DNA from: an uncultured Mailhella sp.
GTDB lineage: Bacteria; Desulfobacterota; Desulfovibrionia; Desulfovibrionales; Desulfovibrionaceae
NCBI GenBank assembly: GCA_944322635.1
Contig: CALUPL010000031.1
Coordinates: 1 to 64,000, forward strand
Length of the DNA: 64,000 nucleotides
Direction of reading: 5' to 3'
In this document: piece by piece, positions 18,687 through 27,979 of the stretch
Numbering within the stretch: the stretch's first letter is position 1
Layout: every line of letters starts with the position of its first letter
Translations under genes and position numbers: made by a program
The notes under the pieces: generated by a model
What the model saw: only the letters and a program-made list of their open reading frames with translations
Told to the model about the DNA's origin: nothing
The model's database searches: none

Positions 18687-21464
18687 ATGGAAAAGAATCT
18701 TGATGCAGAACAAGGCATGGTCGTAACGGCTTCGCGCATCATGCCCGATCTTCCCGACGCCGCCGTGCCGGAACCTTCGGCGCAGGACGGTCTTGTCGTT
18801 CTTCTTGCCTCGGCAGCCCAGGAGGGCGGAAGGCTTTCGCCGGAATCCTGGCGGCTGGCCACGGACGCTTTTGTCGCAACGTTTTCTCCGGACGTGAGCG
18901 CGCTTTCGGAAAAGGCGCGTCAGGAAGCGGAACATCGTTTCTTTCTGCTTCAGACGCGCTTTCACGCGGCGCTTCTGAGCAGGCCGCTTGCACCCCGCCA
19001 TTTCGAGTCCGACCGGCATTTGTCCGAGGAACTGGCTGCCCTGCCTCCGGAAAGGGTCGAGGCGTACGTTTCGGCCGTGCAGACGCTTTCACCGGCTTTT
19101 GCCGACGTTCTGTGCCGTGCACTTTCGGAAGATGCGGCGGGTCGCGGCCGACTTGCGGAAAGCCTGGGCCGCACGGTGCGTCTTCTGCCCGGCGTGGCCG
19201 CGTGGGAAAGCCTGTTCGGCACGGAGGGCGACGAGGAGGATTCGCGGGGCGTGATCATGGAAGGGGGCGTGGCTCAGCGCAGGCCGCAGCCGAAGAGCAT
19301 GCTTTCTCCGGCACTGCGCAGACAGATGAGCGCGATTTCCTCCCTGCTGTCCGAGGCTGGCGCGGCCTGCACCGACATGGCCAGTTCCGCGGCGAGTCAG
19401 TACGAGGGCGCGGCGCGCTATCTGCGCGAACTCAAGGTGCAGCGCATGCTTTCCCTGTTTTCCTCCGAACGGAGGGATATGATTGTTGCTCCGGGGCTTG
19501 AGTCCGCCGTTCGGAGTGCCGGGGCACTGGAAAGGGCGGCTCTGGAAAACGGCGACATGGAAACGGCCAGAGCCCTGGGGGATTTTTGCCATCTCATGGC
19601 CGAACAGCCATTTACCGTGGTGGTCGTAGGCGAGGGCAAGCGCGGCAAGAGTTCGCTCGTCAATGCGCTGCTCGGCGGAGAATACTCTCCGGTGCGCGAG
19701 TCCGTGCCGGAAACCGCGGCCGTGGCCCGCTTCCGCTGGGGCAGGGAATTTTCCGGCCGGGTCCGCTTTCTTACGGGAGAGGAGTGCGCGCGCCTGGTGG
19801 AAGTCTTTCGTCCGCACGACGATACGGGAGAGCTTTGCGAGAGGCTCGAAGTGCTCGGGCGGGAACTGCCGCCGAGAGATGACGAGGAACTGGCTTCGCC
19901 GGGCAGGCTGCGGGAATTTCTTTCCGCTCATGAAAAGGGCAGCATGTTCGCTTCCCGCGTGGAGGTGGAACTTCCTTCCGACGTGCTCCGGCACGGCCTT
20001 GTGCTGGTGGACACGCCCGGGCTCAACGCCACCGACCCCGTGCAGAATTATCTGGCCTTTGAGGAATGTCTTGCTGCGGACTGCCTGCTTTTCGTCATGG
20101 ACGCGCGCAGGCCGGAATCCTCCTCGGAACAGGAACTTCTCCGGCAGCTTGCACGATCCGGCCGGGCGGCGGCCGTCATCGGCGTGGTGACGGGGGCGGA
20201 CAGGCTGAACGAGCAGAAAAGCCGCAGGGATGCCGTGGAGAGGGCACGACTTCTCATGGATACGGCTTCTTCCTGCGGCATGAAGGTGCTCGGTCTTCTG
20301 GAAGTGAATGCGCGCGAGGCCATGGAGCAGCGCTGCGCAGCGCCTCGCCGAAGCGGCGGACGGGAGTTTCAGAAGCTGTGCGCTCTGGTGGAAAAGGCGG
20401 CTTCCGAAAGGAGCGGCGGCGCGGAAGAGCAGCGGAGGCGCGTATGCGTCAGGGGCGAGGAGCTCGCTTCAACCGTGCGTCGCGGTGCGCTGGCCTTCCG
20501 CGAGCGGGAACTCGGCCGTCTGCCGGACGAACGGCACGAGAAGATTCTGGGGGCGCACGTTGCCAGACTGGAAGAGGCCATGAACAACTGTTCCTCACAG
20601 GCGTGGTCCGTGGTGAATGCCGCTTCCGTAGATATGGAAGCCTGGCGCAAGGAACAGGAACGGGCGCTGGACGGCTGGCAGCAGAACATTGTTCTGCGCA
20701 TCATGGACGCCGCCAACAAGCACGCCGATTCCCTGGGCTATACCGGCATGTTCCGGCAGAAGAACTGGAAGAAGTTCGACGAGGAGGAGGTGCCCCGCAT
20801 AGCGAGAGAGTCGCTTGAGGAACTGCTTGCCGGACGCAGGGACGTTCAGAAGGACTGGAATGAGAAGCTGCGTCAGTTCGGGGAGAGAATGCGCGAGATA
20901 TCCGTGCTCTGCCTTGACGCCGTTTCCGTGGACGATGAGGAACTGCGTTCCCTGGGCGACTCGGCCTTCGGCAGAGAACGCTGGCTGGTGAATGCGAACT
21001 CCGTCATGAAAAAGGTGGGGCTTGTGGCCGTGGGACTGGCCCTGCGCCGCGGCGGAGGAATCGGACTCGGCATCGTGCTCGGCAACATGGGCTGGTGGGC
21101 CGTGGTGCCCGTGGCCGTAGTCGGCAGTCTGGTGTGGACGCTCATGAAGTTCGGCAGTCCGTCGCGCTGCCGCCGCATATTCATGGAACGCAAGGAAGAG
21201 GCCGTGCGCCGCTGGGTGAACGGTCAGAGAGAACGCCTGGAAGAGCTGCTCACCCAGAATCTCGACGATCTCACCTCGGCCTACGGCAGGGCGGTGAGCG
21301 AAGGGTTCGTGCCGGCTCTCGCCGTGCTGGCGGAAGAAACGGCGGCCATGCGTGCGTACCTGGAAGTGCTGAAAAAAATGCGTTCCGGCGTGGAAGAGAG
21401 AACTCGGGAAACCCTGCGTCTTGCCGCAGAGCTGGAAAAGTCGCTGGCCCTGCCGCAAAGCTGA
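18687..21464 (+). CDS. Bacterial dynamin-like GTPase, large
   Basis: The 925-residue protein has a GTPase domain starting near residue 308. The G1 P-loop is GEGKRGKSSLVNALLG (315-330), followed by a switch-I-like PETAAVARF, G3 DTPGLN (442-447) and a G4-like TGAD (502-505). A long, largely helical Glu/Arg-rich region follows. A hydrophobic, glycine-rich hairpin at about 774-820 (VGLVAVGLALRRGGG ... VVPVAVVGSLVWTLM) precedes a final helical segment. This order of GTPase, helical stalk, membrane-insertion region and helix resembles bacterial dynamin-like proteins, which remodel or fuse membranes. About 300 residues precede the GTPase and match nothing I recognise. G4 has TGAD rather than the usual N/TKxD. 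It is a single gene, whereas many bacterial dynamins come in pairs. A later ATG at 18717 is possible. Function in this organism is unknown. Confidence 0.8.
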   Translation: MEKNLDAEQGMVVTASRIMPDLPDAAVPEPSAQDGLVVLLASAAQEGGRLSPESWRLATDAFVATFSPDVSALSEKARQEAEHRFFLLQTRFHAALLSRPLAPRHFESDRHLSEELAALPPERVEAYVSAVQTLSPAFADVLCRALSEDAAGRGRLAESLGRTVRLLPGVAAWESLFGTEGDEEDSRGVIMEGGVAQRRPQPKSMLSPALRRQMSAISSLLSEAGAACTDMASSAASQYEGAARYLRELKVQRMLSLFSSERRDMIVAPGLESAVRSAGALERAALENGDMETARALGDFCHLMAEQPFTVVVVGEGKRGKSSLVNALLGGEYSPVRESVPETAAVARFRWGREFSGRVRFLTGEECARLVEVFRPHDDTGELCERLEVLGRELPPRDDEELASPGRLREFLSAHEKGSMFASRVEVELPSDVLRHGLVLVDTPGLNATDPVQNYLAFEECLAADCLLFVMDARRPESSSEQELLRQLARSGRAAAVIGVVTGADRLNEQKSRRDAVERARLLMDTASSCGMKVLGLLEVNAREAMEQRCAAPRRSGGREFQKLCALVEKAASERSGGAEEQRRRVCVRGEELASTVRRGALAFRERELGRLPDERHEKILGAHVARLEEAMNNCSSQAWSVVNAASVDMEAWRKEQERALDGWQQNIVLRIMDAANKHADSLGYTGMFRQKNWKKFDEEEVPRIARESLEELLAGRRDVQKDWNEKLRQFGERMREISVLCLDAVSVDDEELRSLGDSAFGRERWLVNANSVMKKVGLVAVGLALRRGGGIGLGIVLGNMGWWAVVPVAVVGSLVWTLMKFGSPSRCRRIFMERKEEAVRRWVNGQRERLEELLTQNLDDLTSAYGRAVSEGFVPALAVLAEETAAMRAYLEVLKKMRSGVEERTRETLRLAAELEKSLALPQS

Positions 21465-22040
21465 AAAAGAGGCGGGCATTTTCCGTACGCCTGCTTCTGA
21501 GCGCGTTCCTGCCTTTTGGCGCTGCGTCGCAAGCTGGCAAGCTTGCACGCTTTTCGTTTCGGCCGCAGATGCTCGTTCACTGACGGAAAACCTGCGTTGT
21601 GCGTCCGGGCTGCTCAGGCAGATGGGCAGGCTGAGGGGAAAGCAGAGAGGTGCAGGCCTGTTCGGCGCAGGCGGAGCGCCTGCGTATTTGGGAATCTTCG
21701 GCCGCTTCTTGCCCCGGAACGTTCAGACCGGTTGCACCGCCGCCGTACAGAGTGCCGGCGGTCTGCCTTTGGGATAATGGCGGGAAAATATCCGCTGATG
21801 CGGGGAAAGCGGAAGATCTGCGGAGAGAAAAAGCGGGACGGAGGCTTTTGGGGAGGGTGTTCGTGAGTCCGACGCCGTGCCTGTTTTGTCTGTGCGTTCT
21901 GCGTTTTTGTCGCCCGCGCGTCGTGACCCCGATGCTGCACCGCAGGCGGCGCCGGGCATAAGGAAGAAAAGCTCAGGCAATCGGAATCCGGAACTCGAAG
22001 GCCGCTCCGGGCCCCGGCGGCAACGCGGGTTCGCCGGGTT
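21465..22040. other. Intergenic stretch with two weak hairpins
   Basis: No gene is supported in these 576 bp. GCAAGCT at 21529-21535 and AGCTTGC at 21540-21546 form a 7-bp stem followed by a short T-rich stretch, a possible weak terminator for the dynamin-like gene. A second dyad, ACCGCCG/CGGCGGT, lies around 21738-21765. Confidence 0.45.
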
Positions 22041-22325
22041 CTATTTCTTTTTCATGGAGTCGTAGGCCTTGACGGATTTTTCCTTGACCCACTCGTAGCC
22101 TTCCACGGTTTTGTCTTTGGTCCATTCGTAGCCGGAAACCACGCCTTCCTTCACTTCGTGGCCGAGTTCCCTGGCTTTGGCGGCCGTGTCGTTGGTTGTT
22201 TCGCTGGTGGTGCGGCTGGATACTTCGCGTCCCTGGGCGTCGTAGGTGACCTCGCTGCTGGTGGTGCTGGTGCTGCAGGCGGTGAGAAGAAGGGCGGTCA
22301 TGCAGAGAAGGGCGCTTTGTTTCAT
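22041..22325 (-). CDS. Small lipoprotein with 11-residue repeats
   Basis: The 94-residue protein starts MKQSALLCMTALLLTACSTS, a lipoprotein signal peptide with lipobox LTAC and Cys17 as the likely lipidated residue. It should be anchored to the inner or outer membrane facing the periplasm. A Ser/Thr-rich linker (18-48) follows. The C-terminal third is three tandem 11-residue units at 62-94: VVSGYEWTKDK, TVEGYEWVKEK and SVKAYDSMKKK. The 11-mer period with Lys/Glu at fixed positions is that of amphipathic helices seen in LEA-like and apolipoprotein-like proteins. No family is assigned. A role in envelope stability or stress is only a guess. It is a single gene with no operon partner. Confidence 0.75.
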   Translation of the reverse strand: MKQSALLCMTALLLTACSTSTTSSEVTYDAQGREVSSRTTSETTNDTAAKARELGHEVKEGVVSGYEWTKDKTVEGYEWVKEKSVKAYDSMKKK

Positions 22326-22445
22326 GAGGGATATTCCTGGCGTGAACCCCGGAAAAGAACGGGGGCTGCTGTCGCTGAACAGGGAGGCGTTGCGGCAATG
22401 GCCGGAACGTGTGAATCGTGTCCGCTGCGTTGCTGAGGCGAAGGG

Positions 22446-22468
22446 GCCGGGGAAGAGGCTTCCCCGGC
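22446..22468 (-). terminator. Perfect hairpin after the DUF815 gene (no U-tract)
   Basis: GCCGGGGAA and TTCCCCGGC form a perfect 9-bp stem around a 5-nt loop, 34 bp past the stop of the gene at 22502. There is no T-run on the minus strand after it, so it may be a weak terminator or an mRNA 3'-end stabiliser. A near-identical hairpin lies after the sirtuin gene at 59237-59262. Confidence 0.5.
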
Positions 22469-22501
22469 GTTGTTTCGGAGAGAGGCGGTCTCCCGCGACT
22501 C

Positions 22502-23692
22502 TTATTTTATGCCGGCCTTTGTCAGCTCGATGAACTGCTTGGCCACGCGCGGGCTGCGGCCGCCGTTGCGGGTGGCGTGGGCTTCGGCGCGGATGTCGAG
22601 CTGTTCCTGAGGCATGTCTATGCCGTACTGGGCCGCAAGTTTGTGCACGATGTCGAGATAGCGGTCCTTGTCGGGACGGAAGAAGGTGACAGTGAGGCCG
22701 AAGCGCGCGGAAAGGGACATGAGTTCCTGCCGGGTATCGCCTTCGTGCAGGTCGCTGCCCGTACGGTCGTCCCAGCTTTCCTTGATGAGGTGACGGCGGT
22801 TGCTTGTGGCATAGACCACGAAGTTTTCGCTGTGGCCGTTCACGCTTCCTTCAAGTATGGCTTTAAGGGCGGCAAAGTCGTTGTCGTTGCTGCTGAAGCT
22901 CAGATCGTCGATGAAAAGAATGAATTTGAGAGGATTGCGGGAAAGAGCCTCGGTGATGTCGGGAATCTGGTAGAGCTGATTCTTCTTGACTTCCACAAGA
23001 CGCAGCCCCTTGTCGCAGTAGGCATTGACGATGGCCTTCACCGTGCTGCTCTTGCCGGTGCCCGCATCGCCGTAGAGAAGCACGTTGTTGGCGGGCTTGC
23101 CCGCAAGAAGGGCTTCGGTGTTGGCGATGATCTTGGAGCGTTCCTGTTCGTAGCCGGGAAGCTGGTCGAGTGTCTGGGGATCGGGATGGCGCACCGGCAC
23201 AAGGCGGCCGTCCTTCACCGTGAACATGCGGTATTTGGCGAAAATGCCGTAGCCCTTGAGATGAATGGTGGCTATGCGTTCGTGATAGGCGCTGGCAAAG
23301 TCGGGAGAGCTGTTTTTCCAGCTCGGCAGAAAACCCTGAAAATTGAGGGATTCGCGGATGGTGCGGCCGTCGAATGCGCCGAGCTTCTGGAGAAATTCCA
23401 GTTCATGGGAAAGGCAGTCGGAAAGGAAGGGGGACACGGGCTTGCTGCCGCAGCTTTGCAGCATGTAGATGTTCTCGTCTTCCATGATGAGGTTCAGCAG
23501 ATAGGCGCTCAGATCGTCGCTGCGGGCGAAAAGCGCGGCGGCGAAGTCGCAGTAGGCGTCAACGCAGGCGGCGGTGTCGGAGGAGTCGGCGTCGAGCAGC
23601 TTCTGGAGCCGGGAAATGACGGGATCGGAGAGAATGTTGCGGAAAATGACGAGGCTGCGGAGCTGCATGCTGGTAAGAGTCAGGGATTTCAT
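22502..23692 (-). CDS. DUF815-type AAA ATPase
   Basis: The 396-residue protein has Walker A GDAGTGKS (208-215) and Walker B FILFIDD (257-263). A sensor-1-like YATSNRRHLI and a C-terminal lid with an arginine-rich ARFGLTVTFFRPD segment follow. The arrangement, with a helical N-terminal half of about 180 residues that is not a known enzyme domain, fits the uncharacterised DUF815 AAA family. These are usually annotated as ATP-binding proteins of unknown function. The start is MKSLTLTSMQLRSLV at 23692, with AAGGTG about 9 bp upstream; a frame to 23737 lacks such a site. It is cytoplasmic with no membrane segment, and monocistronic by spacing. Confidence 0.85.
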   Translation of the reverse strand: MKSLTLTSMQLRSLVIFRNILSDPVISRLQKLLDADSSDTAACVDAYCDFAAALFARSDDLSAYLLNLIMEDENIYMLQSCGSKPVSPFLSDCLSHELEFLQKLGAFDGRTIRESLNFQGFLPSWKNSSPDFASAYHERIATIHLKGYGIFAKYRMFTVKDGRLVPVRHPDPQTLDQLPGYEQERSKIIANTEALLAGKPANNVLLYGDAGTGKSSTVKAIVNAYCDKGLRLVEVKKNQLYQIPDITEALSRNPLKFILFIDDLSFSSNDNDFAALKAILEGSVNGHSENFVVYATSNRRHLIKESWDDRTGSDLHEGDTRQELMSLSARFGLTVTFFRPDKDRYLDIVHKLAAQYGIDMPQEQLDIRAEAHATRNGGRSPRVAKQFIELTKAGIK

Positions 23693-24097
23693 GGAACGGT
23701 CACCTTCAAAAATTTTCGGCAAGTATAGGTCAGGCATGAGCGTCGCGCAAGAGTGCCCGGCCCGTGTTTTTCCGCGACGTTCCGTTTTTCTTCAAGAAAG
23801 ACGAGCGGCGGTGCGATGGGGGAAGAGCCGGCAGGGCGTGCCTTTTCCGGTGGCGGCGAAGGGCCGCTGCGCTTTTTCGAAAATGTCCGCCGTGAATGGT
23901 CTTGCGAATCGTGAACGGGCAGACGGCTTTTTCAGTCCGGCACTTGCACGCGGCCCTGCGCTGTGGCACAAGCAGAAGAAAGGCCGCCGGAATCGAAAGC
24001 GCGCCAAGGGGCGTTCGATCCGTGTGCGGCGTGTTTTCCGTCATGCCGGACGTTCGTTACGGCGAATGCGCAAAACCATGAAAGAGAAGGAGTCGTC
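23693..24097. other. Divergent intergenic region, nothing recognised
   Basis: About 405 bp separate the divergent DUF815 and hydroxyacid dehydrogenase genes and must hold both promoters. I found no convincing sigma70 pair, operator dyad or small gene. Short frames here have no ribosome sites. Confidence 0.4.
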
Positions 24098-25081
24098 ATG
24101 AAGATAGTGGTACTTGACGGTTACACTCTGCGGGCCGGCATGGAAAGCCCGTGGCCCGTTTCCGATGCCGCGGACGAATGGGTCTGCTACGACCGCACGC
24201 CTGCGGACAAGGTGTCGGAACGTGCTGCCGGAGCCGACATACTCGTCGTGAACAAGGTTGTGGTGGATGCTTCCCTCATGGACGCTCTGCCTTCTCTCCG
24301 CTGCATTGCCGTCACGGCTGCGGGCACCAATGTCATAGATCTGGAGGCGGCCGGAGCGCGGGGCATAGCTGTGTGCAACACGCCCGCCTACGGCACCGAC
24401 GCCGTGGCGCAGCACGTGTTTGCCCTGCTTTTGGAGCTGTGCCGTCATACGGCGCTGCATGACGAGAGCGTGCGCCGCGGCGACTGGGCACGCTGCGAGG
24501 ATTTCTGTTACGCCCTTACGCCGCAGGTGGAGCTTACGGGCAGAACGCTGGGCATTTTCGGTTTCGGCAATCTCGGCAGGCGCGTGGCCGAAATAGGTCA
24601 TGCCTTCGGCATGAAGGTGCTGGCCTGTGCCCACAGACCCGTGCCCGCGCCGGGCTATGAACCCTTCGCCTTCGTGTCCCGCGAGGAACTTTTCCGGGAA
24701 TCGGACGTTCTTTCCCTGCATTGTCCGCTCACGGATGAAACCCGCGGCCTTGTGTGCCGCGAAACGCTGGAACTCATGAAGCCCGGTTCCTTCGTCATCA
24801 ACACCTCCCGCGGTCCCGTCGTGCGGGGGGAAGACGTGGCCCGTGCCCTGCAGGAAGGCAGACTCGGCGGTTTCGCCGCAGACGTTCTGGAGCATGAACC
24901 GCCTTCGATGGATGATCCTCTTCTTTCTGCGCCGCGTTCTCTCATTACCCCGCACATTGCATGGATGACCGACGGGGCAAGGCACAACATTGTGGCGATC
25001 ACCATGGAAAACATCCGTCGTTTCCGCGAGGGCAACCCGCAGAACGTGGTGAACGCGGCGTACATGAAGCCTCGAAACTAG
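24098..25081 (+). CDS. D-isomer 2-hydroxyacid dehydrogenase
   Basis: This is an NAD(P)-dependent 2-ketoacid reductase of the glycerate/phosphoglycerate dehydrogenase family, 327 residues. The Rossmann motif is LGIFGFGNLGRRVAEIG. The signature LHCPLTDETRGLV follows, then MKPGSFVINTSRGPVV with the substrate-binding Arg, AADVLEHEPP with the catalytic Glu, and TPHIAW with the catalytic His. The short N-terminal half (VVNKVVVDASLMDALPSL) resembles glycerate dehydrogenase (HprA). Substrate could be hydroxypyruvate, glyoxylate or another 2-ketoacid; the sequence alone does not decide. AAGGAG lies about 7 bp before the ATG at 24098, which excludes the longer upstream frame. Confidence 0.9.
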   Translation: MKIVVLDGYTLRAGMESPWPVSDAADEWVCYDRTPADKVSERAAGADILVVNKVVVDASLMDALPSLRCIAVTAAGTNVIDLEAAGARGIAVCNTPAYGTDAVAQHVFALLLELCRHTALHDESVRRGDWARCEDFCYALTPQVELTGRTLGIFGFGNLGRRVAEIGHAFGMKVLACAHRPVPAPGYEPFAFVSREELFRESDVLSLHCPLTDETRGLVCRETLELMKPGSFVINTSRGPVVRGEDVARALQEGRLGGFAADVLEHEPPSMDDPLLSAPRSLITPHIAWMTDGARHNIVAITMENIRRFREGNPQNVVNAAYMKPRN

Positions 25082-25443
25082 ATTCCCGGAACGAGCCCGG
25101 AGAAAGTCCCTTTTCGGAAAACGCGTTTTCTGAAACTTCCGGGGCGTTTTCCGGGAAAGGCGTTTCGGGGAAACTTCCGGTGCCTTTGCGAACAGAAGCG
25201 GGGGAGCTGCGCTCCGACTGCGGGAAGAAGGTCCGTTCGGAAAAATATCCGGGCGGACTTTTTGGCGTGCGGCATGCCGAGAAAAAGCGCAGCTGCGGAA
25301 GAAATTTCCGTTTCGGCGTTCGCATCGGGAGGGCGGAGGCATGGCCGTTTTTCCGATGCGGGCAGCGCGGAGCGGGATTCAGGGAAGAGGAAGAGCCGCT
25401 CATTGCCGGAAGAGCCGGCGTCCCGCCCGGAGTGTTCCGCATG
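25082..25443. other. Intergenic stretch between convergent genes
   Basis: About 360 bp are unusually rich in GGGAAAA/TTTTCCGG-type short repeats (for example CGGGGAAACTTCC and GGAAAACGCGTTTTC). These give several weak dyads but no clear gene. No terminator with a U-tract is obvious for the dehydrogenase. Confidence 0.4.
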
Positions 25444-25470
25444 AAAAAAGCCGGGGGAAAATCCCCCGGC
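25444..25470 (-). terminator. Rho-independent terminator of the dsbD operon
   Basis: GCCGGGGGA and TCCCCCGGC form a perfect stem at 25450-25470, followed on the minus strand by six T. It lies 27 bp past the stop of the small acidic gene. Confidence 0.9.
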
Positions 25471-25496
25471 CGGCCTGCGTTTCTTTTTTGCGCGCC

Positions 25497-25853
25497 TTAC
25501 GCCTTTTCGTCGTCGTCATCCTCGTCGAGCACGGCGTCGGTGACGAAGTCGAAGGCAATGCGTTCGATGGGAGCCTCGGGCTCGAAGGCGAACATTTCGG
25601 CAAGGAAGTTCTCGGAAATTTCCCTGTTCTGCGCCTTGGCTTCCACAATGAGCGCATTCATGCGGTCGGTGTAGGCACGGATGAGGCGGAACACTTCGGC
25701 GACTACGGGGCTTTCGGAGGTGGGTTCGTTTTCTTCTCCGCCGCCGCAGCTGGAATGTTCTTCTTCCACGGAGTCGTCGTAGGCGTCGAGGGCGGCGTTG
25801 ATTTCCAGCTCGGAAAGGGTGGCGAATTCAGGAAGGGTCTTGACTGTGTTCAT
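25497..25853 (-). CDS. Small acidic protein of unknown function
   Basis: The 118-residue protein starts MNTVKTLPEFATLSELEINA. It is very acidic, with stretches such as SVEEEHSSCGGGEE and the C-terminus LDEDDDDEKA. A helical central part (VVAEVFRLIRAYTDRMNALIVEAK) could mediate binding. It has no signal peptide, membrane segment or known motif. It lies 47 bp downstream of dsbD on the same strand and just before a strong terminator, so the two are probably one transcript. Whether it is linked to thiol transfer is unknown. Confidence 0.7.
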   Translation of the reverse strand: MNTVKTLPEFATLSELEINAALDAYDDSVEEEHSSCGGGEENEPTSESPVVAEVFRLIRAYTDRMNALIVEAKAQNREISENFLAEMFAFEPEAPIERIAFDFVTDAVLDEDDDDEKA

Positions 25854-25900
25854 GGAAAACCTGTGTTTGTTAGGTTGCGGAAAGAGGGACTGTGCGTCTC

Positions 25901-27934
25901 CTATTCCTTGGGTTCGCTGAGAAGTTTGACGGGATTGAGCATTTCCACCATGCGCTTGTGCGGTATTTTGGCCTGACGCAGCGCCAGGTGGAGGTCCGTT
26001 GTCGTGTAGATGTCCCGAAGAATGACGGGCCGTGAGGCGCCGTCGCCTTCCGGGAAAATGGCAAGCAGAGGAATGCTCGCGCTGTTGAGTGCCTTGAGCA
26101 GTTCCTGATGGGAGGCGTTCTTGAAGGTCATGTCGACCTTGACGGCGGTAAGCGAATACTGATCGAGAATGGGCAGCAGATTGGGGGCGGCAAGGGTTGT
26201 GCGTTCAAGCACCTTGCAGGTGGGGCACCAGTCGGCGGTGAATTCCACGATCATGGCCTTCTTTCCCATGTTGGCCCGAAATTCCTCTTCGGAAAATTCC
26301 ACCCAGGGCACGATTTCCTTCTGAGCGGGCAGAAAGGCCCAGAATCCGGAAAGGAAAATGGCGCCGAAGGCAAAGGCTCCCAGGAACATCCGCCGGGTGA
26401 TGGAGCCGCGCAGGCTTCCCCAGCGTCCCCATATCCATGCCGTGGTGGCCGCCACGAGCAGGGTGATGAGCGTTTTCACGTGCAGGGCCGGAGGCAGCAG
26501 GGAGAACAGATATATGGCCGTTCCCATGAGCAGAAAGCCGAGCACGCGTTCCAGCACGCTGAGCCACGAGCCGGGCCGGGGCAGAAAGCGTATGAGCCGG
26601 GGAAAACAGGCCAGAAGCACGTAGGGCGTGGCCATGCCTACGCCCGTGGCCGCGAATATGGTCATGAGTACGGGCAGGGGCTTGGTGATGCCCCATGCCA
26701 GCACGCCGCCGAGCAGAGGTCCGCTGCACGGCGTGGCGAGAAGCGTGGTGAACATGCCCGTGCTGAAGGCCTGCATTCTGGGCGATGAGGAGTGATGACT
26801 CTGCAGGTCGAGCACCGGCAGATGGAACACGTCGAACATGGAAAGTCCCATGCAGAACACGATGAGCAGCATGAGGAAAATGACCTCGCTGCTCTGGAAA
26901 AGCTGTCCCCACAACATGCCGGTGACGCCGGAAATGACGGCCAGAATGGCAAACCACGTGACGATGCCCGCAGCAAAGAACAGCGTGTGTTCGCGTATGC
27001 TGCGCCGTCTTTTTTCAAAATCCTCCTCCGCGTCGAGCAGCATGGAGAACTTCATGGTGAGAACGGGCAGAACGCAGGGCATGAAATTCAGAATGAGGCC
27101 CGCAAGCAGACCGAGTCCCACGGCGCGGAACCATCCGTCTATCTGAAAGCTGCCTTCCAGATTCTGCGGCGTGAAGTCGTAGCCCCTGGAGGCCGGAACG
27201 GACGAGGGCACGGGCACGGCCGGAGCCACGGCAGGTTCGCTCTGACGCTTGAATACGGAGGTCGGCGCGGAGGGCAGAAGATTGGCGTGCCGGAGAGCTC
27301 CCGTTTCATCTTCGGGCGTTTCCGCCACGGGAGGCACTTCCGGAGGCACCGAGTTTTCGCCGCAGCAGGCCTTGCTGGCGAGAAACGCGTTGAACCATGT
27401 CTGCGCGGCGGCATTGGGAAGTTCGGGCGGCGCGGTGGGCAGGAGAATGCGCGTGTGCACGGGCTGGCAATGCTGATCGGAACAGGCCAGCAGGGAAATG
27501 TCCAGCGTTACGGCGCGGGGTTCGCTTTCCCGGAATACGAGAAAGACCGGAGCGGCCTCGAAAAGCTGACGGCTCTTTCCTCCGCCGGTCAGCGAGACTT
27601 CGGTTCCCGCCGTGTAGTGCACCTGAACCTTGCTCTCGGGGAGCGGTTCTCCGTCCGCCAGCACCGTGACGGTGAGGGGAATGCCTTCATCGCCCGCTTC
27701 ATGGGCATAGGTATGATAGCCGGCGGAGGGCAGCAGCCACAGCACCGCCATGGACGTGTTTTTATCCACGGGCGGCTGAAGCTGCCTTCCGTCCACGGCG
27801 GAAAGCTTGGCCCATTCAGTAAGGAAGCGGTAGGGCGGCTCGTTGGCGGCATGAGCGAAGTCCCCTCCGGCAAGGAAGGGGAGAACGACCGCAAGAAGCC
27901 AGACGAGACCAAAGATTCGCAACAGCCTTTTCAT
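25901..27934 (-). CDS. dsbD: Thiol:disulfide interchange protein DsbD
   Basis: DsbD passes electrons from cytoplasmic thioredoxin across the inner membrane to periplasmic thiol proteins. The 677-residue product has a signal peptide (MKRLLRIFGLVWLLAVVLPF) and a periplasmic N-terminal domain with a redox pair in LLACSDQHCQP. A Pro-rich linker leads to eight or so membrane helices carrying the two key cysteines in LNFMPCVLPVL and ATPCSGPLLGG. A C-terminal thioredoxin-like domain carries WCPTCK. All three redox modules are present in the normal order, so it should be a complete DsbD. The N-terminal domain also has ACCGEN, an extra Cys pair. No clear ribosome site precedes the ATG. Confidence 0.94.
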   Translation of the reverse strand: MKRLLRIFGLVWLLAVVLPFLAGGDFAHAANEPPYRFLTEWAKLSAVDGRQLQPPVDKNTSMAVLWLLPSAGYHTYAHEAGDEGIPLTVTVLADGEPLPESKVQVHYTAGTEVSLTGGGKSRQLFEAAPVFLVFRESEPRAVTLDISLLACSDQHCQPVHTRILLPTAPPELPNAAAQTWFNAFLASKACCGENSVPPEVPPVAETPEDETGALRHANLLPSAPTSVFKRQSEPAVAPAVPVPSSVPASRGYDFTPQNLEGSFQIDGWFRAVGLGLLAGLILNFMPCVLPVLTMKFSMLLDAEEDFEKRRRSIREHTLFFAAGIVTWFAILAVISGVTGMLWGQLFQSSEVIFLMLLIVFCMGLSMFDVFHLPVLDLQSHHSSSPRMQAFSTGMFTTLLATPCSGPLLGGVLAWGITKPLPVLMTIFAATGVGMATPYVLLACFPRLIRFLPRPGSWLSVLERVLGFLLMGTAIYLFSLLPPALHVKTLITLLVAATTAWIWGRWGSLRGSITRRMFLGAFAFGAIFLSGFWAFLPAQKEIVPWVEFSEEEFRANMGKKAMIVEFTADWCPTCKVLERTTLAAPNLLPILDQYSLTAVKVDMTFKNASHQELLKALNSASIPLLAIFPEGDGASRPVILRDIYTTTDLHLALRQAKIPHKRMVEMLNPVKLLSEPKE

Positions 27935-27979
27935 GAAAAGGCAAGCTAAACTTTTTTGCAGAAAAAGGCAAAATTTTTC

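Noticed and set aside
18497-18703. Small frame with a C-x-C-C cluster (MVRKKTDALSVCRCCGKDF)
   Set aside because: It overlaps the dynamin-like start, has poor ribosome-site spacing, and shows no recognisable domain downstream.
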